A stretch of DNA of 64,000 nucleotides from Pontiellaceae bacterium B12227 (GCA_029432775.1 JAROAZ010000030.1:1-64000), one strand, 5' to 3'. Counted from the stretch's first letter, positions 52,643-61,419 are shown. The notes: generated by a model from the sequence alone, not told the origin. A program made the numbers and translations.

Positions 52643-53626
52643 CTAGTTCTCGATTACAACTTTACCAATGGCCTGCCCGCTCTCGAGACGGGCGTGTGCT
52701 TCACCAACCTGATCGAGCGTATAGGTGTTATCATCCAGCAGCGGCTTCAATCCTCCGGCTTCCACAATCTCGGCAAGTGCCTTCAGGATTCTTCCATGCT
52801 CTTCGCGCTTAAAGTTATTAAGCATCGGGATAAGCATGAAAACCACATGCAACGACAGTCCGCGGAAGTGCGCCATGGTCAGGTCCAGCTCACAGAGTGT
52901 GACCGTGGTGGCCACATCGCCATTCAGCGCGGCAGCATTAAACGAGTTGAGCAGGTTGGCTCCGCCTACCGTGTCATAGACCACATCAAAACCCGCGCCG
53001 GCAGTATACCTGGCCACATAATCGTCAACCTTTTCGGTCTGGTAATTAATGGCCGTCGCACCCAGCTCTTCGATCAGCGCCTGCTGGCTTTCACCACCGG
53101 TCGCATAGACGTCTGCACCGAAATATTTAGCGAGTTGAACGGCCACATGCCCCACGCCGCCGGTGCCGCCCTGAACCAGTACCTTCTGACCGGCTTTGGT
53201 GCCTGCACGCTTCAGCCCTTCATACGCGGTGATTCCGACCAGCGGCAGCGCCGCAGCTTCTTTCATGGAAAGGTTCTTCGGTTTATGCGCAATCAGCTTG
53301 GCATCGGCCGCAATATATTCTGCCAGGGTTCCCGGCAGATCCGCGAGGCCGCCCGCACAGCCGCACACGTCATCACCGACCGCATAGCCTTCAACGCCTT
53401 CGCCGACGGCCTCGACGGTACCGGCAAAGTCCATCCCCAGCAACGCCGGGGTGGCCGGCGACAGCGGCAACGCCTCGCCCATATTGCGGATCATCGTATC
53501 CACCGTGTTCACGCTCGATGCCGCGATCTTTACCAATACTTCACCCGCCTTCGCTTCGGGTGTTGCGACTTCTGCAGCTTCAAAAACTGAGTCTGCGCCA
53601 TAACTGTTTAATACCATAGTTTTCAT
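52643..53626 (-). CDS. Zinc-free MDR-family NADPH:quinone oxidoreductase
   Basis: A 327-residue medium-chain reductase with the glycine-rich NADPH site VLVQGGTGGVGHVAVQLA and the substrate-domain start of QOR-type enzymes. It should reduce quinones or enones by two electrons. AGGAA precedes the ATG. It lies 26 bases downstream of the crotonase-like gene in the same direction. Confidence 0.9.
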   Translation of the reverse strand: MKTMVLNSYGADSVFEAAEVATPEAKAGEVLVKIAASSVNTVDTMIRNMGEALPLSPATPALLGMDFAGTVEAVGEGVEGYAVGDDVCGCAGGLADLPGTLAEYIAADAKLIAHKPKNLSMKEAAALPLVGITAYEGLKRAGTKAGQKVLVQGGTGGVGHVAVQLAKYFGADVYATGGESQQALIEELGATAINYQTEKVDDYVARYTAGAGFDVVYDTVGGANLLNSFNAAALNGDVATTVTLCELDLTMAHFRGLSLHVVFMLIPMLNNFKREEHGRILKALAEIVEAGGLKPLLDDNTYTLDQVGEAHARLESGQAIGKVVIEN

Positions 53627-53652
53627 TTTCTTATTCCTGTTCGTTTTTTTGA

Positions 53653-54498
53653 TTAGTTTATTTCCTGAACGGCCATGACGAGATCGTTCCAGTTGCGCTG
53701 GTTTTCGAGGTCGTGCTCCATCGCTTTATCATCGGCGACCTGGAAGCGTTTAACCGCCGGTGTTTTGCTGGTCGCCTGATAGAGCCAGTAGGCCTCCGCC
53801 TTAAGGGCTTCATCGATCGGTTTATCAATCGATTCATAAACCATCTGTTTACAGGCATGGATGGATTCCGCCGGAAACTTCGAAATACGCCGGGCCAGCT
53901 CATCCACGTAAGGACCGATTTCATCCGCCTCAAACGCTTTGTTGATGGTGCCCATGGCTTCGGCTTCGTCGGCGGTAAAGTCGCGGGCGCTCAGTATAAT
54001 TTCGAGAGCACGGCCGAGGCCGGTCTGACGCGCCATACGCGATGCCCCGCCGCCGCACGGCAGAATGCCCATGCCGACTTCCATCTGCATAAACTTAAAC
54101 TTGCCGCGAACCGCAAATCGCATGTCGAGCGCCAGCGCCAGCTCGTGGCCGCCGCCACGGGCAAACCCTTCCAGTTTCGCAATCGTCGCCTGCGGCACTT
54201 TGCTGATGCGTTCACAGACCGACTGCAGATCGAGCAGCTGAGCATCATCGCGGGAAACCGCTTCGGTCGACATGTCTTTCAGCAGCTCGGTGTCATAGTG
54301 GCAGACCCAGATTTCCGGATTGGCCGACTGGAAGACGACCACCTTGGTGTCGCGGTCCCGCTCGAGGCGCATGGCCAGACTGTTCAGATCGGCCAGCATT
54401 TCCTGCCCCTGTACGTTAACCGCACCAAAGTCAAATGTGACGTTGAGAATACCTTCGTTCTGTTCGGTCGTGAATGTGGTGAATCCCGCATATTTCAT
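53653..54498 (-). CDS. Enoyl-CoA hydratase/isomerase (crotonase) family protein
   Basis: A 281-residue crotonase-fold protein with the oxyanion block IAKLEGFARGGGHELALALDMRFA and a C-terminal helical region. The catalytic Glu pair is not certain. It heads the MDR-SDR gene row and is divergent from a LysR gene. Its substrate could be an acyl-CoA or a related acid. Confidence 0.87.
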   Translation of the reverse strand: MKYAGFTTFTTEQNEGILNVTFDFGAVNVQGQEMLADLNSLAMRLERDRDTKVVVFQSANPEIWVCHYDTELLKDMSTEAVSRDDAQLLDLQSVCERISKVPQATIAKLEGFARGGGHELALALDMRFAVRGKFKFMQMEVGMGILPCGGGASRMARQTGLGRALEIILSARDFTADEAEAMGTINKAFEADEIGPYVDELARRISKFPAESIHACKQMVYESIDKPIDEALKAEAYWLYQATSKTPAVKRFQVADDKAMEHDLENQRNWNDLVMAVQEIN

Positions 54499-54738
54499 TT
54501 TACTCTCCTGGTTGGTTAAGTTGCTTTCGTTTGATGGAGAGCAAGGTAGAACGAGATCCTGGATTTGGGAAATTCCCTGTTTTCATGGCACCTATTCACA
54601 AAAGCGATAGATCTGAATTCCCTAGCAAAAACGATGTTTTTCAGAGCAAATGGACGAAAACATCAGGATGATTTTTCGCTTTTTATGTGATTATCCTGTC
54701 ATTGCATGATCCTGTCTGCATACAAATGCACACCTGAG
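54499..54738. promoter_or_regulatory. Divergent control region of the crotonase and LysR genes
   Basis: A 240-base spacer. CAGGAT at 54664 and ATCCTG at 54693 form a widely spaced inverted pair near the LysR start, a possible LysR site. No other gene is visible. Confidence 0.3.
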
Positions 54739-55614
54739 ATGAATATGAAAAACAGCAGAATCAAACTCGAAACCGACCTCAATACCCTGCGTTCCCTGAT
54801 TGCGGTCGTGGAGGAAGGCGGCTTTTCAGCCGCAGCAAAAAAGGTGCACCGCACGCAGTCGGCCGTCAGCGTTCAGATCGCCAAACTCGAAGAGCAGCTG
54901 AACACCAAACTGCTGGAGCGCACTAGCCGTTCCGTGCAGCTGACGCAGGCCGGCGAAACCTTCCTGAGCTATGCCCGCCGCATTCTCGAACTGTCCGATG
55001 AAGCCACATTCGCCGTCAGCCCCTGGGATCATAAAGACGAGCTGCGTGTCGGCTTTGCCGAATACCTTGCCCCGCAGCACTTGCAATCGGTGGTTTCCGG
55101 TTTCCGGGAACAGCATCCCAGCTGCGATCTCAGCCTGGTGCTCGGCCTCGGCGGCCCTTTGCTGGAAATGCTGGAAAAAGGTCAGATTGACCTCGTCATT
55201 GCCGGCCCGGAAGGCAACAACGGAGAAGTACTCTGGGAGGAGCAGCTCGTATGGACCGGCACCTGCGATGCGCCCGACGATTCCACAGTGCCCATGAAAC
55301 TGATCACGATGCCGCCACCCTGCCTCTACCGCAAACTGGCCTACGACTCACTCACCAAAATTTCCAGACCATGGAAACTCTCCATCGAAGCCAATTCATT
55401 CGAGGCGGTCCAGTCTGCCATCCGCGCCGGCCTCGGCGTAACGGTTCTTCCGGAAACCGCCATCCGTGAAGACATGACGGTTATTGAAGAGCTGCCGGAC
55501 TTACCGAAAACCACCGTCAACAGCTACATGAGCCCCGCCGGTACCCACGCCTTCGCCCAGCCCTTCATCGACTACCTCGTCTACTCCGCCGGGAAGGAAA
55601 CAATCAGCGCGTAA
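54739..55614 (+). CDS. LysR-family transcriptional regulator
   Basis: A 291-residue regulator with the N-terminal helix-turn-helix TLRSLIAVVEEGGFSAAAKKV...TQSAVSVQI and a substrate-binding domain (about 95-291). It is divergent from the crotonase-MDR-SDR row and probably regulates it. It overlaps the convergent GNAT gene by 11 bases. The start is either of two ATGs at 54739 and 54745. Confidence 0.9.
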   Translation: MNMKNSRIKLETDLNTLRSLIAVVEEGGFSAAAKKVHRTQSAVSVQIAKLEEQLNTKLLERTSRSVQLTQAGETFLSYARRILELSDEATFAVSPWDHKDELRVGFAEYLAPQHLQSVVSGFREQHPSCDLSLVLGLGGPLLEMLEKGQIDLVIAGPEGNNGEVLWEEQLVWTGTCDAPDDSTVPMKLITMPPPCLYRKLAYDSLTKISRPWKLSIEANSFEAVQSAIRAGLGVTVLPETAIREDMTVIEELPDLPKTTVNSYMSPAGTHAFAQPFIDYLVYSAGKETISA

Positions 55615-56401
55615 ATTTTATAATGCGGTTATGAGAAGCAAACCCGGCACGACTAATCGCCTTTTGCGCGCCTGTATTTCCTGCTTCGGTTGAGCAGATA
55701 GGCTTCAGCCCTCTGGATTCAGCTATGGCAACAAGGCCTTTCAACATTTTCGTTGCGAGGCCCTTTCCCCGCTCAGCCTCGGCCACGATCATCCCCACAT
55801 CGGCATACTCCATTTGATAGGCATCGTACCCTCTGCATTCCCCCGTCGCTAAAAGCCGGCCATCTTTCCAACAGGCATATAATTCCGCACGGCTGATCAG
55901 ATGGCCGAAGTATCCGGCCAGCCATTCCGTCGGTGCACCGATAGCCTGATGGGCAAACAGAACCATTTCTTCCAGCTGCGCTTCATTCACTTCACTCAAC
56001 TCCAACGAAGGGTCCGCCGCCTTGCGTTCCGCCAATTGATACATCCGTGCATTGACTGCAAAAATTTTAAACCGGTCGAAACAGAGACTCAGGTATTGAG
56101 GTTCGGCCGTGCTGACAAAAGCTCCATTAATTTTCCCAATACCTGCCGGTTCTGAGAGAAGGGCTTCAAACCAATCCTCAGCCGCATGACCGGGTGTCAC
56201 ATACACCTGGAGCAAGCAGCCCTCGTCATTGATGCAGCAATAACCAATCAACAAATCTCCGTCATAAAACCCGTAATGCGTTGCCATCGGAACAAATCCC
56301 GTCAGCCACATACCATCCAGCGGCGCGGTGGTCAGATCCATATACGCCTGCTTCATTTCATGCAGCACTTCAATGGATTCCAGCTTTTCTATTCTAAACA
56401 T
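55604..56401 (-). CDS. GNAT-family N-acetyltransferase
   Basis: A 265-residue protein whose C-terminal 130 residues carry the acetyl-CoA-binding V..AERGKGLATKML motif. The N-terminal half is a second, degenerate GNAT-like region. AAAGGA precedes the ATG at 56401. It is 12 bases downstream of a TetR gene and likely co-transcribed with it. Confidence 0.85.
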   Translation of the reverse strand: MFRIEKLESIEVLHEMKQAYMDLTTAPLDGMWLTGFVPMATHYGFYDGDLLIGYCCINDEGCLLQVYVTPGHAAEDWFEALLSEPAGIGKINGAFVSTAEPQYLSLCFDRFKIFAVNARMYQLAERKAADPSLELSEVNEAQLEEMVLFAHQAIGAPTEWLAGYFGHLISRAELYACWKDGRLLATGECRGYDAYQMEYADVGMIVAEAERGKGLATKMLKGLVAIAESRGLKPICSTEAGNTGAQKAISRAGFASHNRIIKFTR

Positions 56402-56413
56402 GGTCACTTTCCT

Positions 56414-56974
56414 TTAGTCGCTGCACAGATCACGGGCAGCCTTCATCAGTTGCGGTTTCATCGCGTTCAACGGATACCGTTCGTACGTGGAAAGATAATG
56501 CAATGCGATCCCGTCCATAATGGCCATAAACATCCGCGCCCTATTTTTCGGCTCGGTATGCCCGGCCTGCTTAAACCAGTTCGTCACCATCTTAAGCAGT
56601 GCATCGGCTCGCGCTTTCTGCGGCTCTGCAACAATCGCCCTCAATTCCGGCATCATAAGCAGAGTCAACTGCAGCTTCAGGAAGTGTTTCTCCGTTTTCA
56701 GATAGTTTAAAAATTGATCAATAAACCCGCTCAGAGATTCTTCAACGGATCCCCCCGTCGTGAGTGAGCCGGCAACCGATTCCATTTTCTCCGTCGTTTC
56801 AGCAATCAACCCGGCGAGCAACTCTTCCTTGCTTTCAAAATAGTTATACACCAGCCCCTTCGACACCCCGGCCTCAAGTGTAATCTGTTCAACCGTTGTC
56901 GCGAAGTAGCCCTGCGACTCAAAAAGTCTCATCGCGGCGTCATATAACTTTTGCTTACCCTTTTGCGGTCGCAT
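56414..56974 (-). CDS. TetR-family repressor
   Basis: A 186-residue TetR regulator with the N-terminal helix-turn-helix TTVEQITLEAGVSKGLVYNYF. It is followed by the GNAT gene. A perfect operator-like palindrome lies 18 bases upstream. Confidence 0.92.
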   Translation of the reverse strand: MRPQKGKQKLYDAAMRLFESQGYFATTVEQITLEAGVSKGLVYNYFESKEELLAGLIAETTEKMESVAGSLTTGGSVEESLSGFIDQFLNYLKTEKHFLKLQLTLLMMPELRAIVAEPQKARADALLKMVTNWFKQAGHTEPKNRARMFMAIMDGIALHYLSTYERYPLNAMKPQLMKAARDLCSD

Positions 56975-56991
56975 CCCATTTCCTTTCGTCT

Positions 56992-57023
56992 GCCCTTAAC
57001 TGACCATCCGGTCAGTTAAGGGC
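56992..57023. promoter_or_regulatory. Perfect 14-base-arm TetR operator
   Basis: GCCCTTAACTGACC and GGTCAGTTAAGGGC flank ATCC. The core TGACCATCCGGTCA is like known TetR/AcrR sites. It is just upstream of the tetR-GNAT operon. Confidence 0.75.
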
Positions 57024-57104
57024 GAATATGTAATATCGCGAAGCTCCGCTGTCAACTACGGAAGACACGGAAGCAGCCCTTTGAAATGAATTACTTCTTT
57101 TTTC

Positions 57105-57132
57105 TTGCCTTACTAGACGACCGGTCTAATAT
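57105..57132 (+). promoter_or_regulatory. Promoter and operator of the second TetR gene
   Basis: TTGCCT, a 16-base spacer and TAATAT overlap the palindrome TAGACGACCGGTCTA (57114-57128). The predicted start point lies within about four bases of the ATG at 57143. Confidence 0.6.
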
Positions 57133-57142
57133 GTGCAGCATC

Positions 57143-57739
57143 ATGACCGAACGAACCACCAAAGAACGTATACTTGAAGCGGCGGAGGAGCTGATGCTGG
57201 AGCGGAGTTTCCATGCAGTGGGGCTCAAGCAGCTACTGGATGCCGTGAAGGTTCCGAAGGGATCGTTCTACCACTATTTCGAGTCGAAGGAGCAGTTCGG
57301 CGTTGAAATGATGAAGCACTATATGGAGGAGGCAAGCGCGCACAAGCGGTCCTTCCTGCTGAACCGGGAAAAGGAACCGGATGCCCTGAAGCGCCTCTTT
57401 AAATACCTTGAGGGCAGCATAAAATTCATGGATGAAAATCCCGGCAAGTTTCCCTGCCTGGCGATCAAGCTGGGTAACGAGGTATCTGAAATCAGCGAAG
57501 ACATGCGCGAAGAACTGATGAAGGGGTTCAATGACTGGATCAGCATCTACCAGGAGGTGCTCGACGATGCCGTCGCAGCCGGCCAGCTTCCAACCGATCT
57601 GGATACCGCGACTGAAGCCGCGCTGATTCAGGATCATTGGGCGGGGGCCGCGCAGCGCGCCGTGATTTTCCGAAGTTCGGAACCGGTGCGCCGGACCGTT
57701 GAACATATTAAAGCCCGGATTGAAAACGTGATGATTTAG
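57143..57739 (+). CDS. TetR-family repressor of the nitroreductase operon
   Basis: A 198-residue TetR regulator with the helix-turn-helix VGLKQLLDAVKVPKGSFYHYF and a C-terminal ligand domain. The same 15-base operator is found in front of it and in front of the nitroreductase operon downstream. ATGs at 57086 and 57131 would extend it through its own promoter, so the start at 57143 is preferred. Confidence 0.9.
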   Translation: MTERTTKERILEAAEELMLERSFHAVGLKQLLDAVKVPKGSFYHYFESKEQFGVEMMKHYMEEASAHKRSFLLNREKEPDALKRLFKYLEGSIKFMDENPGKFPCLAIKLGNEVSEISEDMREELMKGFNDWISIYQEVLDDAVAAGQLPTDLDTATEAALIQDHWAGAAQRAVIFRSSEPVRRTVEHIKARIENVMI

Positions 57740-57754
57740 AAGCCTCGTATTTTT

Positions 57755-57784
57755 TTGCCCGATACTAGACGACCGGTCTATTTT
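57755..57784 (+). promoter_or_regulatory. Promoter and operator of the nitroreductase operon
   Basis: TTGCCC, an 18-base spacer and TATTTT; the palindrome TAGACGACCGGTCTA at 57766-57780 is identical to the one in front of tetR. A 115-base leader separates it from the first gene. Confidence 0.65.
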
Positions 57785-57899
57785 ATAAAATTCAAATATT
57801 TGAACCATGGGACACGATTCAGAAAGACAATCAGAGCAGCAACGAACCAGATAAAAATGAACCACGGATCCAAAAAATCGAGAGAACAGGAGAGTTAGC

Positions 57900-58448
57900 A
57901 TGGAAGCCATTGAAATGATTAAAGAGCGCCGCAGCGTTCGTAAATTTAAAGACGGCGCGGTGGACCGCGAAACGATGACCGACATTATCGATGTCGCCCG
58001 CTGGGCCCCATCGTGGGCCAACACCCAGATTGCCCGCTACACACTGGTCGACAGTCCGGATGTCATCAAGCAACTGGCAACGGAGGGCGTGAAGGGATTT
58101 TCCTATAACATGAAGACCCTGGAAAATGCAACGGGTGTTTGTGTGCTGAGTCATGTGAAGGGCAAGAGCGGTCGACTGGACCCTGAAAAGTTTGATATGG
58201 AGTTCGCCAATCCTGAAGTGTGGGAATCGTTCGATGCCGGCATTGCCTGTCAGACCTTCTGCCTGGCCGCGCATGCCAAGGGCGTCGGCACCACCATCTT
58301 CGGCGTGATCGACAAAGACACGATTCCGAAGCTCCTGAACCTGCCGGAAGAAGAAACGGTTTCCGCGCTGATTGTTTACGGCCGCCCGGATGAAACCCCG
58401 AACCCCACCCCGCGCATGGACACAAATGAAATTTTAAGGTTTGTGTAG
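57900..58448 (+). CDS. Nitroreductase family protein
   Basis: A 182-residue FMN-dependent reductase with the FMN-binding start ERRSVRKFKDGAVDRETM and WAPSWANTQ. It reduces nitro compounds or quinones. AGGAGAG precedes the ATG. It is the first gene of a four-gene operon under the TetR operator. The stop codon lies in the arm of a palindromic element. Confidence 0.92.
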   Translation: MEAIEMIKERRSVRKFKDGAVDRETMTDIIDVARWAPSWANTQIARYTLVDSPDVIKQLATEGVKGFSYNMKTLENATGVCVLSHVKGKSGRLDPEKFDMEFANPEVWESFDAGIACQTFCLAAHAKGVGTTIFGVIDKDTIPKLLNLPEEETVSALIVYGRPDETPNPTPRMDTNEILRFV

Positions 58449-58491
58449 CCGAGATCCTTGACCTCGGTCCGCGATCACGGATCGCAGCTAC
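58445..58491. repeat. Stop-codon-anchored palindromic element, copy 2
   Basis: The outer arms GTAGC (58445-58449) and GCTAC (58487-58491) enclose two hairpins, CCGAG..CTCGG and GCGATC..GATCGC. As in copy 1 at 37963, the TAG stop codon of the upstream gene is part of the left arm. Confidence 0.65.
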
Positions 58492-58517
58492 AAATAATGA
58501 AATCCAAGGAGAAAAAA

Positions 58518-58808
58518 ATGGCACTGACTATTGTTGCAACGATCAAAGCGAATGCCGACCAAGTGGATCTGGTTAAATCGGAGCTGCTGAAACTGGCCGA
58601 AAAGACGAACGCCGTAGATGAAGGCTGCATAAACTATAACCTGCATCAGGATCAGGAAGCACCCACTCTGTTTGTGGTCTATGAAAACTGGGAAAGCGAA
58701 GAGCTGCTGCAGAAGCATATTGATGCGCCGCACTTCCAATCGTGCATGGCCGCCCTCGAAGGTGCTATGGAAGAATTCACCGTAAACAAAATGACCCAAA
58801 TCGGATGA
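58518..58808 (+). CDS. ABM-domain monooxygenase (YgiN-like quinol monooxygenase)
   Basis: A 96-residue dimeric alpha-beta barrel of the antibiotic biosynthesis monooxygenase family, with LTIVATIKANADQ and the C-terminal HxxxPHFQ block. YgiN-type members oxidise quinols. AAGGAG precedes the ATG at 58518. It is the second gene of the nitroreductase operon. Confidence 0.9.
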   Translation: MALTIVATIKANADQVDLVKSELLKLAEKTNAVDEGCINYNLHQDQEAPTLFVVYENWESEELLQKHIDAPHFQSCMAALEGAMEEFTVNKMTQIG

Positions 58809-58819
58809 GGAGGAACACC

Positions 58820-59653
58820 ATGAGAAAATCTGCTAATGCACTAATCGTACTTGCAGTTGCAGGCTCCCTGTTCGCAGGATGCCAAACAACGACTTCCACC
58901 GCGACGGGTAATCAAAACATCAAAGTGATCACCGCTGACGATGTTGAATGGACGCACCTCAATCCCAAGCGCGGCGATTTGGCACCCCAGGCCGGCACGC
59001 TGTGGGGCGACCGTAACGGCACTGAACCGACCGGTTTCCTGCTTAAGCCGCCGAGCAATTTTGAATCGCCGCCGCACATTCACAACGTCTCCTACCGCGG
59101 CGTTGTGATCTCGGGCGTCATCCATAACGATGATCCGAATGCGGCTGAAATGTGGATGCCGGCGGGTTCATTCTGGACGCAGCCGAAAGGCGAAGTGCAT
59201 ATCACCGCAGCGGAAGGAACTCCTTCTCTGGCTTACATCGAAATTGAAAAGGGACCGTATCTTGTCCTGCCGGCTGAAGAGCATTTTGACAGCGGCGAGC
59301 GGCCGGTCAATGTGGATAAGTCGAACATCGTCTGGCTGAATGCATCCGACATCACCTGGGTGGATCAGCCCGGCGCACAGATTGCCTATCTGTGGGGCGA
59401 TACTGATGCACTGAACGGCACCTTCATCAAACTGCCCGCCGGATTTGAGGGCACGATCAACAGTCATGGCTCTACGTTCCGGGCGGTTGTGATCAAGGGG
59501 CTGCTTGAACATGAGGCCGCCGAAGATGCGGAACTGCTTCCCGGAAGCGGATTCCATGCGGAAGGCCCGTCGCTTCATGAAGTGGAAGCCCAATCGGAAA
59601 GCATCCTCTATATCCGAACCGATGGCCCCTATGACATCCTGTCGGACGACTAA
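58820..59653 (+). CDS. DUF4437 double-cupin lipoprotein
   Basis: A 277-residue predicted lipoprotein (lipobox LFAGC, Cys21) with two cupin-like repeats. Repeat 1 has LWGDRNGTEPTGFLLKPP and PPHIHNVSYRGVVISG; repeat 2 has LWGDTDALNGTFIKLP and HGSTFRAVVIKG. Only repeat 1 keeps two histidines, so metal binding may be limited to it. Function unknown. GGAGG precedes the ATG. Confidence 0.85.
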   Translation: MRKSANALIVLAVAGSLFAGCQTTTSTATGNQNIKVITADDVEWTHLNPKRGDLAPQAGTLWGDRNGTEPTGFLLKPPSNFESPPHIHNVSYRGVVISGVIHNDDPNAAEMWMPAGSFWTQPKGEVHITAAEGTPSLAYIEIEKGPYLVLPAEEHFDSGERPVNVDKSNIVWLNASDITWVDQPGAQIAYLWGDTDALNGTFIKLPAGFEGTINSHGSTFRAVVIKGLLEHEAAEDAELLPGSGFHAEGPSLHEVEAQSESILYIRTDGPYDILSDD

Positions 59654-59685
59654 ACGATAACCTGTAAACGACGAGGAAAGATAAA

Positions 59686-60627
59686 ATGAAAGCATACCTG
59701 TTAAACGAAGTAGGCGGCGCGGAAAACCTCGTGCTGAGCGACATTGATAAGCCGGAAGTTAAAGCCGGTGAAGTGCTGGTGGAAACGAAGGCCATCAGCA
59801 TTAACCCGGTTGATTATAAAGCCCGGGCCATTGAAGGCCTTCTTTCCATGCTGATGGGCGAAGAGCGCCCGGTCATTCTCGGCTGGGATATTGCCGGCGT
59901 CGTGGCGGAAGTCGGTGAGGACGTGACTGACTTTGCTGACGGCGACAAGGTCTTCGGCATGGTCAATTTTCCAGGCCTTGGAAATGCGTATGCGGAACAG
60001 GTTGCCGCCCCCGCCGTACACTTAACAAAGATGCCCAAAGGCGTAAGTTTTGAGGATGCCGCCGCGACCACGCTGGCCGCCCTGACCGCGCTGCAGGTGC
60101 TGACCGGCCGCGTTAAATCCGGCGACCGTGTACTGATCCATGCCGGCTCCGGCGGCGTCGGCCACTTTGCCATCCAGATTGCCAAGCAAATGGGTGCGCA
60201 CGTCATCACCACCTCGTCCGCCAAGAACAAAGATTTCTGTATGGCACTCGGCGCGGATGAACACATCGACTATCGCGAACAGCAGTTTGAAGACGTGCTG
60301 ACCGACATCGACTTTGTGCTCGACGGTATGGGCGGTGAAACGCTCACGAAATCCGTCAAGGTACTGAAAAACGGCGGCGGCGCAGTTTCCCTGCCGGCTC
60401 CGGATTTCCCGGAAGAGGTCACCGCAGAAGCAGAAGCACGCAACCTCAACGTTGAGTTTATTCTCGTGCAGTCCAACGGCGACGACATGAAGCAATTGGC
60501 AGGCATGCTGGAAAACGGAACTCTCAAACCCCACGTGTCCGTCACCTTCCCGTTCGACAAGTTGCAGGATGCCCATCTGCAGGTCGAATCCGGCCGCACC
60601 ATCGGTAAAGCCGTCGTCACGGTTTAG
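59686..60627 (+). CDS. NADP-dependent MDR oxidoreductase
   Basis: A 313-residue quinone-oxidoreductase-like MDR enzyme with the cofactor block VLIHAGSGGVGHFAIQIAKQ. It closes the nitroreductase operon (AGGAAAG before the ATG). A near-exact iterated palindrome (59969-59983, FPGLG) lies within it, and three more tandem copies follow its stop. Confidence 0.9.
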   Translation: MKAYLLNEVGGAENLVLSDIDKPEVKAGEVLVETKAISINPVDYKARAIEGLLSMLMGEERPVILGWDIAGVVAEVGEDVTDFADGDKVFGMVNFPGLGNAYAEQVAAPAVHLTKMPKGVSFEDAAATTLAALTALQVLTGRVKSGDRVLIHAGSGGVGHFAIQIAKQMGAHVITTSSAKNKDFCMALGADEHIDYREQQFEDVLTDIDFVLDGMGGETLTKSVKVLKNGGGAVSLPAPDFPEEVTAEAEARNLNVEFILVQSNGDDMKQLAGMLENGTLKPHVSVTFPFDKLQDAHLQVESGRTIGKAVVTV

Positions 60628-60628
60628 A

Positions 60629-60677
60629 TTCCATGGTCTGGAATGTTCCAATGACTGGAACGTTCCAGGGATTGGAG
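60629..60677. repeat. Triple tandem array of the iterated palindrome, 17-base period
   Basis: TTCCATGGTCTGGAA (60629-60643), TTCCAATGACTGGAA (60646-60660) and TTCCAGGGATTGGAG (60663-60677) repeat with a 17-base period just after the MDR stop codon. The convergent Fe-S protein gene ends at 60708. Confidence 0.85.
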
Positions 60678-60707
60678 TCGGCATGATGCGAGCCGGCTTT
60701 GCTCTGC

Positions 60708-61379
60708 TTAAAAAACGAGCGACTCCTGGATGGCATTCACCGGGCAGACGCGCAGGCAGCTGCCGCAATCATCGCAATACTCCGGAATGCAGCGGTAGGG
60801 CGTGCCCTCTTCGATGGCTTGGAAGGAACACACCTCCTTGCACGCACCGCACTCGATGCATGCATCCGTGATCCGCACTCCCGCCGGATTATAACTGGCC
60901 CCGCCGAATGCAAAACGCGTGCGGTAGACCTTGTTGCCGCGCATCTCTTTTTCAAAATCCACATCGAATATCTCAACCTTGGCGGAATGCATCACAAAGT
61001 TGCCTTCGGCCATGGCCGGATAATTGACAATATCTTCCGCCGCGGTTTTGAGAGCGTCATTGGTTTTCGCCTTATCAATAATCTCCTCCGGCGGCACGCG
61101 GCGGACTTCGCCGATCAGGCGAATGGTAAAGCTGGGCGGAAATTTTGCACTCGCCCCGTCGTGCCAAACCCGCGCGTCCGAAATCCCGCAGACCGTCAGC
61201 TTTCCTGTTTCCAGCAGCTGGCGGCAATAGGGCTTGTTCGCCATCGTCCGGAAATAGAGGCCGTCTTCATCAAATCCGTTAAAGTGGGCACTGCGCGAAT
61301 GCACCTCGTTGTTGTGGATCGTCGAAAACGTCAATACGCCGATGGTTTCAAGTTTCTCGTATAGTTCAGCCAATCTCAT
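60708..61379 (-). CDS. PNPOx-like flavin-binding protein with two 4Fe-4S clusters
   Basis: A 223-residue fusion of a pyridoxamine-phosphate-oxidase-like split-barrel domain (about 1-150) with a C-terminal ferredoxin holding two CxxCxxCxxxC motifs (CIECGACKEVC and CDDCGSCLRVC). It probably carries out electron transfer between a flavin and an iron-sulfur partner. It faces the nitroreductase operon and precedes a metallo-hydrolase. Confidence 0.9.
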   Translation of the reverse strand: MRLAELYEKLETIGVLTFSTIHNNEVHSRSAHFNGFDEDGLYFRTMANKPYCRQLLETGKLTVCGISDARVWHDGASAKFPPSFTIRLIGEVRRVPPEEIIDKAKTNDALKTAAEDIVNYPAMAEGNFVMHSAKVEIFDVDFEKEMRGNKVYRTRFAFGGASYNPAGVRITDACIECGACKEVCSFQAIEEGTPYRCIPEYCDDCGSCLRVCPVNAIQESLVF

Positions 61380-61419
61380 TGCACACCTCTCTCATGCGAA
61401 GTTCGGAACACGGTAAATA

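Noticed and set aside
60629..60677. CRISPR array
   Set aside because: Only three degenerate 15-base palindromes with two-base gaps; no spacers and no cas genes.
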